From assembly GCA_002713825.1 (NCBI GenBank), contig PAUU01000010.1, positions 29,688 through 34,779 on the forward strand: a stretch of DNA of 5,092 nt. Reading direction: 5' to 3'. The position numbers and the translations under genes were made by a program. The DNA comes from Acidiferrobacteraceae bacterium (GTDB lineage Bacteria; Pseudomonadota; Gammaproteobacteria; Arenicellales; UBA868). How positions within the stretch are numbered: position 1 is the first letter of the stretch; every line of letters starts with the position of its first letter. Under the pieces are notes generated by a model. That model saw nothing but the letters and a program-made list of their open reading frames with translations. It was not told the origin of the DNA and searched no databases. This document shows positions 1 to 5,092 of this stretch, piece by piece.

Positions 1-648
1 GGTGATGCCATCGGTGGATCGCTGAACATTCTTGCTGCAGATTTCCAGCAGACTGTGGTTCGCGCTGTCATTCCCGGGTTTGTCATAGGCAATCTTGCTG
101 GATTCGCTGTCGCCGTGGCCGCGGACCGGTGGGGATTTCTGGGGCGGGGTTTGCTGCCGGTTGGCAACCTGGTCAGCGCAATCCCGATTATCGGGATTGC
201 GCCGATTATGGTGATGTGGTTTGGGTTCGACTGGCAGTCCAAAGCGGCGGTCGTCGTCATCATGACCTTTTTCCCGATGCTGGTGAATACCATGAGTGGA
301 CTTCGCGGCGCGGGGGCTATGGAGTTGGACTTGATGCGGGCGATTGGAGCGAGCCGTTGGCAGTCATTCCTGCAGGTGAGATTGCCGACCGCGCTGCCGT
401 TTATTTTCAATGCGCTCAAGATCAATTCGGCGCTGGCCCTGATCGGGGCGATCGTCGCAGAGTTTTTTGGTACACCTATCGTTGGGATGGGTTTTCGAAT
501 TTCGACCGAGGTCGGGAGGATGAATATGGAGATGGTTTGGGCATCGATCGCCTTGGCGGCTGTGTCTGGATCGCTGTTCTACGGTTTACTGGCGGTTGCG
601 GAAAGACGGGCGACATTTTGGCACCCCTCCTTCCGGAAACCGTCGTAA
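1..648 (+). CDS. ABC transporter inner-membrane permease, 5'-truncated (SsuC/TauC/ThiX-type)
   Basis: The frame is open from base 1 to the TAA at 646-648, giving 215 visible residues, so the true start lies upstream of the window. The GTG at 55 is internal: there is no ribosome binding site before it and the frame continues upstream of it. Hydrophobic stretches at about residues 24-40, 56-74, 80-98, 139-155 and 178-196 look like membrane helices. Between the third and fourth lies the cytoplasmic EAA-type loop (about 108-136), with the core LMRAIGASRWQ followed by the typical VRLPTALPF. This loop docks on the ATPase subunit in the binding-protein-dependent permease family. The protein would form the channel through the inner membrane. 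It is followed 46 bases later by the gene for its likely binding protein. The ATPase gene is not visible. Substrate is inferred only from the neighbours (pyrimidine or pyrimidine-like). Confidence 0.93.
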   Translation, partial: GDAIGGSLNILAADFQQTVVRAVIPGFVIGNLAGFAVAVAADRWGFLGRGLLPVGNLVSAIPIIGIAPIMVMWFGFDWQSKAAVVVIMTFFPMLVNTMSGLRGAGAMELDLMRAIGASRWQSFLQVRLPTALPFIFNALKINSALALIGAIVAEFFGTPIVGMGFRISTEVGRMNMEMVWASIALAAVSGSLFYGLLAVAERRATFWHPSFRKPS

Positions 649-652
649 AAAC

Positions 653-666
653 GCCCCCTTTGGGGC
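653..666 (+). other. Intercistronic hairpin between permease and binding protein
   Basis: GCCCC (653-657) pairs with GGGGC (662-666) around a CTTT loop. An outer AACG (650-653) / CGTT (668-671) pairing can extend the stem if 666-667 bulge out. It starts 4 bases after the permease stop codon and ends 16 bases before the ribosome binding site of the next gene. No T-run follows, so an intrinsic terminator is unlikely. Hairpins at this position in transporter operons can protect or process the mRNA so that the binding protein is made in excess of the permease; that role is an inference here. Confidence 0.4.
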
Positions 667-682
667 ACGTTCAACCAAATAT

Positions 683-689
683 AGGAGGT
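683..689 (+). promoter_or_regulatory. Strong ribosome binding site for the substrate-binding protein gene
   Basis: AGGAGGT is a near-perfect complement to the 16S rRNA tail and sits 5 bases before the ATG at 695. It fixes the start at 695 rather than at the in-frame upstream codon near 596, which lies inside the permease gene. Its strength fits a gene whose periplasmic product is needed in excess. Confidence 0.85.
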
Positions 690-694
690 TAACT

Positions 695-1681
695 ATGAGA
701 CGCAATATTACGACCCTCATCCTGGCGGCAGCGGTGGGCATGGCCAGTTCCATGACTTTGGCTGCCGACAAGGTCACCCTGCAGTTGAAGTGGGTAACCC
801 AGGCGCAGTTCGCTGGTTACTTTGTTGCGAAAGACAAGGGTTTTTACAAAGAAGAAGGGCTTGATGTCATGATCAAGCCCGGTGGGCCAGACGTGGCACC
901 GCCGCAGGTGATCGCGGGCGGTGGTGCGGACGTCATCATTGACTGGATGCCTTCGGCTCTCGCATCGCGTGAAAAAGGTTTGTCGCTGGTGAATATCGCG
1001 CAGCCATTTAAGCGCTCCGGCATGATGCTGACTTGCCGCAAGGACAGCGGCGTCAAAACACCCACCGATTTTCCTGGGCGAACCCTGGGGGTATGGTTTT
1101 ACGGAAATGAGTATCCGTTCCTGAGCTGGATGAGTCAGTTGGGCGTCCCGACTGATGGCAGTTCACAGGGTGTGACCGTCTTGAAGCAGGGCTTTAACGT
1201 TGACCCTATTCTTCAGAAGCAAGCGGACTGCGTGTCGACCATGACTTACAACGAGTACTGGCAGATTATCGATGCTGGATTAGACGCCGACGAGTTGGTC
1301 ACGTTCAAATATGAAGACCAAGGTGTCGCAACGCTTGAGGATGGCCTGTATGTCCTGGAAGACAACCTCAAAGACCCGGCGTTCGTCGATAAGATGGCGC
1401 GTTTTGTTCGGGCCTCTATGAAAGGCTGGACCTGGGCTCGGGAGAACAGTGATGCGGCGGCGGACATCGTGCTGGAAAACGACGAGACCGGCGCTCAGAC
1501 TGAAAAACACCAACGCCGGATGATGGGTGAGATCAACAAGCTCACGGCGGGTGGCGGCAAGCTCGCTGAAGGCGACTACGAGCGTACCGTAGCTACCCTG
1601 ATGAGTGGCGGTTCTGACCCTGTCATCTCAAAGGCGCCCTCGGGAGCATGGTCCCACGTGGTTTGGGACGCGGCCTTTTAA
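695..1681 (+). CDS. ABC transporter periplasmic substrate-binding protein, NMT1/THI5-like family
   Basis: The product has 328 residues. Residues 1-23 form a Sec signal peptide: MRR, a hydrophobic core (LILAAAVGMA) and a TLA cleavage motif, so the mature protein should begin at A24. The segment LQLKWVTQAQFAGYFVAKDKG (about 29-49) followed by FYKEEGLDV is the hallmark N-terminus of the NMT1/THI5-like (SsuA/THI5) binding-protein family, which includes hydroxymethylpyrimidine binders such as ThiY. The length is normal for the family. The protein would capture a small ligand in the periplasm and deliver it to the permease encoded just upstream. Placement directly before preT and preA suggests a pyrimidine or related ring compound as ligand, but a thiamine-precursor pyrimidine or another nitrogen compound cannot be excluded. 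The start at ATG 695 is set by the strong ribosome binding site and the well-formed signal peptide. Confidence 0.92.
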   Translation: MRRNITTLILAAAVGMASSMTLAADKVTLQLKWVTQAQFAGYFVAKDKGFYKEEGLDVMIKPGGPDVAPPQVIAGGGADVIIDWMPSALASREKGLSLVNIAQPFKRSGMMLTCRKDSGVKTPTDFPGRTLGVWFYGNEYPFLSWMSQLGVPTDGSSQGVTVLKQGFNVDPILQKQADCVSTMTYNEYWQIIDAGLDADELVTFKYEDQGVATLEDGLYVLEDNLKDPAFVDKMARFVRASMKGWTWARENSDAAADIVLENDETGAQTEKHQRRMMGEINKLTAGGGKLAEGDYERTVATLMSGGSDPVISKAPSGAWSHVVWDAAF

Positions 1682-1715
1682 GTCAAGCCGGGCCTACTGT
1701 AAAGCTCTAGCTATT

Positions 1716-1776
1716 ATTGGGTAAAGGCAGTGGCCCCGGATTCGCGCGAATCCGGGGCCAGCCTGCTATACCCAAT
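1716..1776. repeat. Large nested inverted repeat / stem-loop between the transporter and preT
   Basis: Bases 1731-1760 are a perfect 30-base palindrome: the left arm is TGGCCCCGGATTCGC and the right arm its exact reverse complement, folding as a 13-bp stem with a GCGC loop. It is nested in further pairing: GCAG (1727-1730) with CTGC (1763-1766), and ATTGGGTA (1716-1723) with TACCCAAT (1769-1776). The whole can form one long, slightly interrupted hairpin of about 25 bp. It begins 34 bases after the binding-protein stop codon. There is no T-run on either strand, so it is not a classical intrinsic terminator. It could still end or stabilise the upstream transcript, or be a dispersed palindromic repeat. 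Confidence 0.8.
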
Positions 1777-1813
1777 TGCACGGGCCGCCGCTTGAAGTTG
1801 TGCTGGCCTGGAA

Positions 1814-1839
1814 CGGCGGTCACCGCCGGTAGGGTTTTT
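1814..1839 (+). terminator. Possible weak terminator or attenuator hairpin upstream of preT
   Basis: CGGCGG (1814-1819) pairs with CCGCCG (1823-1828) around a TCA loop. After GTAGGG comes a run of five T (1835-1839). The 6-base gap between stem and T-run weakens the terminator reading. A second CCGCCG at 1785-1790 could pair with the same CGGCGG instead, so two mutually exclusive folds exist. Position and composition are seen directly; any regulatory role is an inference. Confidence 0.3.
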
Positions 1840-1870
1840 GAGGAAGCAGAGGTTAGTTGGAACGATTAGC

Positions 1871-1877
1871 GGGGAGG
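1871..1877 (+). promoter_or_regulatory. Ribosome binding site that decides the preT start (GTG at 1886)
   Basis: GGGGAGG lies 8 bases before GTG 1886. The longer in-frame option, TTG at 1838, sits at the end of a T-run, has no purine-rich sequence at a suitable distance and would add 16 residues. The ATG at 1878 is out of frame and abuts the ribosome binding site, and would encode only five residues (MKKWN). Confidence 0.7.
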
Positions 1878-1885
1878 ATGAAAAA

Positions 1886-3241
1886 GTGGAATTAATTACC
1901 ACAGCGCATAACGGGCCATCGGGCATCGCTGCCGAGCGGCTGAATGAAGCCGAGTGCCAGAGTAATTTTTGTGAGATGCATACGCCTCTTGAGGAGAACG
2001 CGGCTCGTGTCGAAGCTGAGCGGTGTTATTTCTGCTTTGACGCGCCGTGCACTGAGGCGTGCCCGACCGGGATCGACATTCCGGGTTTTATCCGCATGAT
2101 TGCCAACGGCAACGCAGTCGGTGCCGCGGGCCTTATTCTCGAAGAGAACATCATGGGCGGGACCTGCGCGAGGGCCTGCCCGGTAGAGACCTTGTGTGAG
2201 GGGGTCTGCGTCCGCAATCAGGGCGATGACCGCCCCGTGACCATTGGATTGTTGCAGCGCTTTGCGGTCGATGAGGCACTTCAGGAGGGAACAGGATTTT
2301 TTTCACGCAGTGAGCAGACTGGCAAGTCAGTTGGTGTGGTTGGGGCGGGGCCCGCGGGCTTTTCTTGCGCGCATCGCTTAGCGGTGCTGGGACATGATGT
2401 CGTGGTCTATGAGGCCAGGGCGAAGTCGGGCGGTCTGAACGAGTACGGTCTTGCTGCGTACAAGATGCTGGATGGATTTGCCCAAAAGGAGGCAGAGTTC
2501 ATTACGTCGCTCGGGGGAATCGAGATTGTCCACGACACGATTTTAGGAAGGGATGTCACTGTTCAGGAGCTCCAGAAGCGTCACGATGCCGTTTTTTTGG
2601 GGATTGGTCTGGGTGGCGGCAACTCGCTCGGGATTCCGGGAGAGGAAGCAGAGGGTGTTGCTGACGCAGTTGCATTCATAGACGGACTGCGGCAGGCAGA
2701 CCATTTGTCCGCCGTTCCGGTCGGCCGGCGCGTCGTCGTCATCGGAGGGGGAATGACCGCCATTGATGCAGCAGTCCAAGCCAAACTACTAGGTGCGGAA
2801 GAGGTCACTATCGCTTACCGCAGGGGGGCGGACGCTATGAAGGCCAGTATTGTTGAGCAGGAGTTCGCGAAGATCCGAGGCGTCTTGATCCGGTATTGGG
2901 CGCAGCCTGGTGCCGTGATCCTTGAAGACGGCCGGGTGGTGGGCGTTGAATTTCAACCGACTGGTAATTCGGACGCGGGAGAGAAGTTCGTGATACCGGC
3001 AGATATGGTGTTGAAGGCAATAGGTCAGGGTTCGCATTTTGAAAGAGCCGAATCCGCAGGCTCGTTTGAAGCGGTGAGCGGACGACTTGTGGTGGACCAG
3101 GAACGCCGGACTTCCTGTTCTGGAATCTGGGCTGGCGGGGACTGTATCGCCGGCGGTGATGATTTGACCGTCAGCGCAGTTCAGGACGGCAAGGTGGCGG
3201 CCAATAGCATTCATCGGGCGCTTTCACTTCAAGCCGGCTGA
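1886..3241 (+). CDS. preT: Dihydropyrimidine dehydrogenase subunit PreT (FAD, Fe-S, NAD(P)H-binding)
   Basis: The product has 451 residues from the GTG start. It carries electrons from a nicotinamide cofactor through FAD and Fe-S clusters to PreA for reduction of uracil or thymine, in the cytoplasm. The N-terminal part has two cysteine groups, C47/C50/C55/C59 and C94/C98/C104/C108, as in GltD and the N-terminal domain of mammalian dihydropyrimidine dehydrogenase (DPD). Q124, 16 residues after C108, matches by spacing the unusual glutamine Fe-S ligand (Gln156) of mammalian DPD. The FAD-binding Rossmann motif GAGPAG is at 153-158, with E176 at the end of the second strand. The second nucleotide fold has GGGMTAID at 287-294 and YRRG at 311-314. 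The C-terminal FAD motif AGGDC is at 416-420. The N-terminus before C47 seems about 20 residues longer than I recall for E. coli PreT (about 412 residues in all). preA follows after 96 bases. The alternative of a glutamate synthase small subunit is made unlikely by the adjacent preA. Confidence 0.95.
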   Translation: MELITTAHNGPSGIAAERLNEAECQSNFCEMHTPLEENAARVEAERCYFCFDAPCTEACPTGIDIPGFIRMIANGNAVGAAGLILEENIMGGTCARACPVETLCEGVCVRNQGDDRPVTIGLLQRFAVDEALQEGTGFFSRSEQTGKSVGVVGAGPAGFSCAHRLAVLGHDVVVYEARAKSGGLNEYGLAAYKMLDGFAQKEAEFITSLGGIEIVHDTILGRDVTVQELQKRHDAVFLGIGLGGGNSLGIPGEEAEGVADAVAFIDGLRQADHLSAVPVGRRVVVIGGGMTAIDAAVQAKLLGAEEVTIAYRRGADAMKASIVEQEFAKIRGVLIRYWAQPGAVILEDGRVVGVEFQPTGNSDAGEKFVIPADMVLKAIGQGSHFERAESAGSFEAVSGRLVVDQERRTSCSGIWAGGDCIAGGDDLTVSAVQDGKVAANSIHRALSLQAG

Positions 3242-3337
3242 CCCTGCCGAGCGCTCTAGAACAAAGCCCGGACAAGTCCGCCGCATTTGGGAAATACGAG
3301 AACAGCAAAGAGTGATCTCAAAAAAGAGGAGATAACC
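3242..3337 (+). other. Short preT-preA intergenic leader
   Basis: These 96 bases contain no gene. They hold the 8-base palindrome GAGCGCTC (3249-3256) and a short interrupted palindrome, CGGAC-AA-GTCCG (3269-3280). Neither has a T-run, and I see no convincing promoter. Co-transcription of preT and preA is the simplest reading, although the gap is wider than is common for two subunits of one enzyme. Confidence 0.5.
3327..3331 (+). promoter_or_regulatory. Ribosome binding site of preA
   Basis: AGGAG, within the purine-rich AAAAAAGAGGAGAT, sits 6 bases before ATG 3338. It rules out the in-frame extension toward 3287, which would add 17 residues without a ribosome binding site. Confidence 0.8.
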
Positions 3338-4648
3338 ATGAACGATCTCAAAAGTAATTTTGCCGGAATCGAGTCTCCGAACCCATTCTGGCTGGCCTCC
3401 GCGCCGCCGACAGACAAGGCCTATAACGTCAATCGTGCTTTTGAGGCCGGTTGGGGCGGTGTGGTCTGGAAAACGCTCGGAGAAGAGGGCCCGCCGATTG
3501 TCAACGTCAGTGGGCCTCGCTATGAAGCTCTGCATGGCAAGGATCGCAGTGTGATCGGTTTCAACAATATCGAGTTGATTACGGATCGGCCTTTGCAGCT
3601 CAATCTTCAGGAGATCGCCCAAGTCAAGAAAGACTGGCCGGATCGGGCCCTGGTGGTGTCATTAATGGTCCCCTGTCAGGAGACTGCCTGGAAATCGATC
3701 CTGACCCAGGTGGAAGACACTGGGGCCGATGGACTTGAGCTTAATTTCGGGTGTCCTCATGGGATGTCTGAGCGGGGCATGGGTGCGGCAGTTGGCCAGG
3801 TGCCCGACTATGTCGAGATGGTGACGGGCTGGTGCAAAGAGTACTCAAGACTTCCAGTCATAGTGAAACTGACCCCTAATGTCACCAATATTCGCCAACC
3901 TGCTCAGGCGGCAAAAAAAGGGGGTGCGGATGCGGTTTCGCTGATCAACACCATTAACTCCGTGATGTCGGTGGATCTGGATTCGCTCAGCATTAATCCA
4001 ACGATTGATGCCATGGGCACCCACGGCGGTTACTGCGGGCCTGCGGTCAAGCCCATCGCGCTTCACATGGTATCTGATATTGGGCGCGATCCGCAGTGTG
4101 AGGGTCTGCCCATTTCAGCAATTGGTGGCATCAGCAATTGGCGGGACGCCGCTGAGTTCCTATTGCTGGGAGCGGGCAATGTCCAGGTGTGCACGGCCGC
4201 GATGACCCACGGATTCAAGATCGTCGACGATATGATCGACGGGCTGAGCCGGTTTATGAAAGAAAAAGGTTTTGCGTCGGTGTCAGATATTGTGGGGCAG
4301 GCCATTCCTTCTTTGACAGATTGGCAGCACTTGAATCTTAACTATACGGTTAAGGCACAAATTGATCAGGAATTGTGTATCAAGTGCGGTCGTTGTCATA
4401 TAGTCTGCGAGGATACGTCCCATCAGGCCATTCACGCACGTCATAATGGCGAAAGGCGCTACGAGGTTAACGAAGAGGAGTGTGTCGGCTGCAATCTCTG
4501 TGTCACCGTCTGCCCTGTGGAGAATTGCCTTACGTTACGCAAATTGGAGAATGAAGTGGATGTGCGTACGGGTCAGAGGGTGAGTCCCGCAGAGAAACTG
4601 CAGTGGACCAGGCATCCCAACAATCCGATGGCTAACGCAGACCCCTGA
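3338..4648 (+). CDS. preA: Dihydropyrimidine dehydrogenase catalytic subunit PreA (FMN, two 4Fe-4S)
   Basis: The product has 436 residues. It reduces the 5,6 double bond of uracil or thymine at an FMN site, with electrons from PreT, as the first step of reductive pyrimidine breakdown. Residues 1 to about 320 form a dihydroorotate-dehydrogenase-like barrel. C139, in the mobile loop GCPHGMSERGMG, matches the proton-donating Cys671 of mammalian DPD. By exact spacing from it, N77, N136, N204 and T205 match the substrate-binding Asn609, Asn668, Asn736 and Thr737, and K177 matches FMN-binding Lys709. The C-terminal domain has two ferredoxin-type clusters: C347/C350/C353/C357 and C382/C385/C388/C392, the last followed by proline. 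E. coli PreA is about 411 residues; the extra length is mostly a C-terminal tail ending near WTRHPNNP. G138 stands where mammalian DPD has Ser670. The ATG 3338 start is set by the AGGAG site. Confidence 0.97.
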   Translation: MNDLKSNFAGIESPNPFWLASAPPTDKAYNVNRAFEAGWGGVVWKTLGEEGPPIVNVSGPRYEALHGKDRSVIGFNNIELITDRPLQLNLQEIAQVKKDWPDRALVVSLMVPCQETAWKSILTQVEDTGADGLELNFGCPHGMSERGMGAAVGQVPDYVEMVTGWCKEYSRLPVIVKLTPNVTNIRQPAQAAKKGGADAVSLINTINSVMSVDLDSLSINPTIDAMGTHGGYCGPAVKPIALHMVSDIGRDPQCEGLPISAIGGISNWRDAAEFLLLGAGNVQVCTAAMTHGFKIVDDMIDGLSRFMKEKGFASVSDIVGQAIPSLTDWQHLNLNYTVKAQIDQELCIKCGRCHIVCEDTSHQAIHARHNGERRYEVNEEECVGCNLCVTVCPVENCLTLRKLENEVDVRTGQRVSPAEKLQWTRHPNNPMANADP

Positions 4649-4653
4649 GGGTC
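4640..4653 (+). other. Small hairpin spanning the preA stop codon
   Basis: GACCC (4640-4644) pairs with GGGTC (4649-4653) around a CTGA loop that contains the TGA stop. It has only 5 bp and no T-run, so it is not a terminator. The rest of the 73-base gap to the next gene shows no promoter or other signal that I can support. Confidence 0.3.
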
Positions 4654-4710
4654 CGTTCAGATGTGACCGAGTTGTCTGTTCAAAGCAACAGTCAGAGTAA
4701 CCAAAAACTT

Positions 4711-4715
4711 AAGGA
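4711..4715 (+). promoter_or_regulatory. Ribosome binding site of the aminotransferase gene
   Basis: AAGGA lies 6 bases before ATG 4722 in an A-rich stretch. It supports this start and the inclusion of the glutamine-rich leader in the protein. Confidence 0.7.
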
Positions 4716-4721
4716 AAGAAA

Positions 4722-5092
4722 ATGGCACAGCAACAAGAGCAGCATCACCAGCAACAGCAAGCCTGGGTTGATCGCGATGCAACGCATCTGGTTCATCCCC
4801 TGCACAACCCAGTTGCCCATGCTTCGGCGCGGGTTTGGACGGGGGGAGAAGGCGCCTATCTGATCGATGCCGACGGCAATCGCTTTATCGACTGCCTGTC
4901 GGGCCTTTGGAACAACACCGCAGGTAATGGCCGACATGAACTTGCCGATGCAGCTTCAAAGCAGATGCGGGAGATGGGATTTGCCTCCGGCTACACCGGG
5001 AGTACGAATCCACGTGCGATTGAGCTTGCAGAACGTCTGGCAGGCGTGACCTACCCAAATATCAATCACTTCTATCTGACATCGGGCGGCGG
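4722..5092 (+). CDS. Class III PLP-dependent aminotransferase, 3'-truncated by the window
   Basis: The frame from ATG 4722 stays open to the window end, giving 123 residues plus two bases. After a Gln/His-rich leader (residues 2-13) comes HLVHPLHNP (22-30), then an omega-aminotransferase-type N-terminus: GAYLIDADGNRFIDCLSGLWNNTAGNG (44-70), HELADAASKQM (72-82), and the start of the cofactor phosphate-binding loop LTSGG (119-123) at the edge. The catalytic lysine would lie beyond the window. Class III enzymes move an amino group from an omega-amino acid or amine to pyruvate or 2-oxoglutarate. Behind preT-preA, beta-alanine or 3-aminoisobutyrate, the end products of uracil and thymine breakdown, are the natural guesses, giving malonate semialdehyde or its methyl form. 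A polyamine or other omega-amine substrate is the main alternative. Family assignment is firm; substrate is inferred. Confidence 0.92.
   Translation, partial: MAQQQEQHHQQQQAWVDRDATHLVHPLHNPVAHASARVWTGGEGAYLIDADGNRFIDCLSGLWNNTAGNGRHELADAASKQMREMGFASGYTGSTNPRAIELAERLAGVTYPNINHFYLTSGG

Noticed and set aside
596..694. Upstream in-frame extension of the binding-protein gene
   Set aside because: It would start inside the permease gene, has no ribosome binding site and would put 33 residues before a clean signal peptide.
1764..1772. Extended -10-like TGCTATACC
   Set aside because: It lies in the right arm of the large palindrome and has no recognisable -35 at the right distance.
1838..1866. Promoter-like TTGAGG, 17 bases, AACGAT upstream of preT
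   Set aside because: The -10 match is poor, and transcription would start within or after the ribosome binding site.
1838..1885. TTG start giving preT 16 more residues
   Set aside because: No suitable ribosome binding site; GTG 1886 has GGGGAGG at good spacing.
1682..1885. RutR-type operator (TTGACC...GGTCAA) in the preT leader
   Set aside because: No such inverted repeat is present by eye in this region; the regulator is unknown.
1878..1895. Five-codon reading frame ATG...TAA overlapping the preT start (MKKWN)
   Set aside because: The ATG directly abuts the ribosome binding site, so initiation there is unlikely; probably chance.
2297..2303. Run of seven T in preT, possible frameshift mutation
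   Set aside because: The frame stays intact through all downstream motifs.
2789..3622. Antisense open frames of 141 and 132 codons over preT and preA
   Set aside because: They lie opposite well-supported genes, show no recognisable domain, and look like shadows of the coding strand.
3913..3924. A7G5 run in preA resembling a -1 ribosomal frameshift site
   Set aside because: It encodes the ordinary Lys-Lys-Gly-Gly of the family; shifting would give a short, truncated product, and I identified no stimulatory structure.

Overview
The window reads as proteobacterial chromosome, most likely a gammaproteobacterium. The PreA sequence, for example the ELNFGCPHGMSERGMG stretch, resembles Pseudomonas-type PreA as I remember it. 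This taxonomic call is recall-based inference, not a search result. All five genes lie on the + strand and both window edges cut through genes.

Layout: (1) 1-648, the 3' part of an ABC transporter inner-membrane permease of the SsuC/TauC/ThiX type. (2) 695-1681, a secreted NMT1/THI5-like substrate-binding protein. (3) 1682-1885, a 204-base intergenic region with an unusually large nested stem-loop and a second GC-rich hairpin followed by a T-run. (4) 1886-3241, preT, the FAD/Fe-S electron-input subunit of bacterial dihydropyrimidine dehydrogenase. (5) 3338-4648, preA, the FMN/ferredoxin-type catalytic subunit. (6) 4722 to the window end, the N-terminal 123 residues of a class III (PLP-dependent) aminotransferase.

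Together the genes suggest a reductive pyrimidine-catabolism locus. The ABC transporter would import a pyrimidine or pyrimidine-like compound. PreT would pass electrons from NAD(P)H through FAD and Fe-S centres to PreA, which would reduce uracil or thymine to the 5,6-dihydro compound. The aminotransferase could act on the beta-alanine or 3-aminoisobutyrate end product. The hydrolytic enzymes between these steps (dihydropyrimidinase, beta-ureidopropionase), the transporter ATPase and any regulator are not in the window and may flank it.

Every key residue I could align by spacing to mammalian dihydropyrimidine dehydrogenase is present, so preT and preA look functional. I see no tRNA, rRNA, CRISPR array, insertion sequence or clear sign of gene transfer. 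I found no convincing previously undescribed system. The most unusual non-coding signal is the nested palindrome at 1716-1776.
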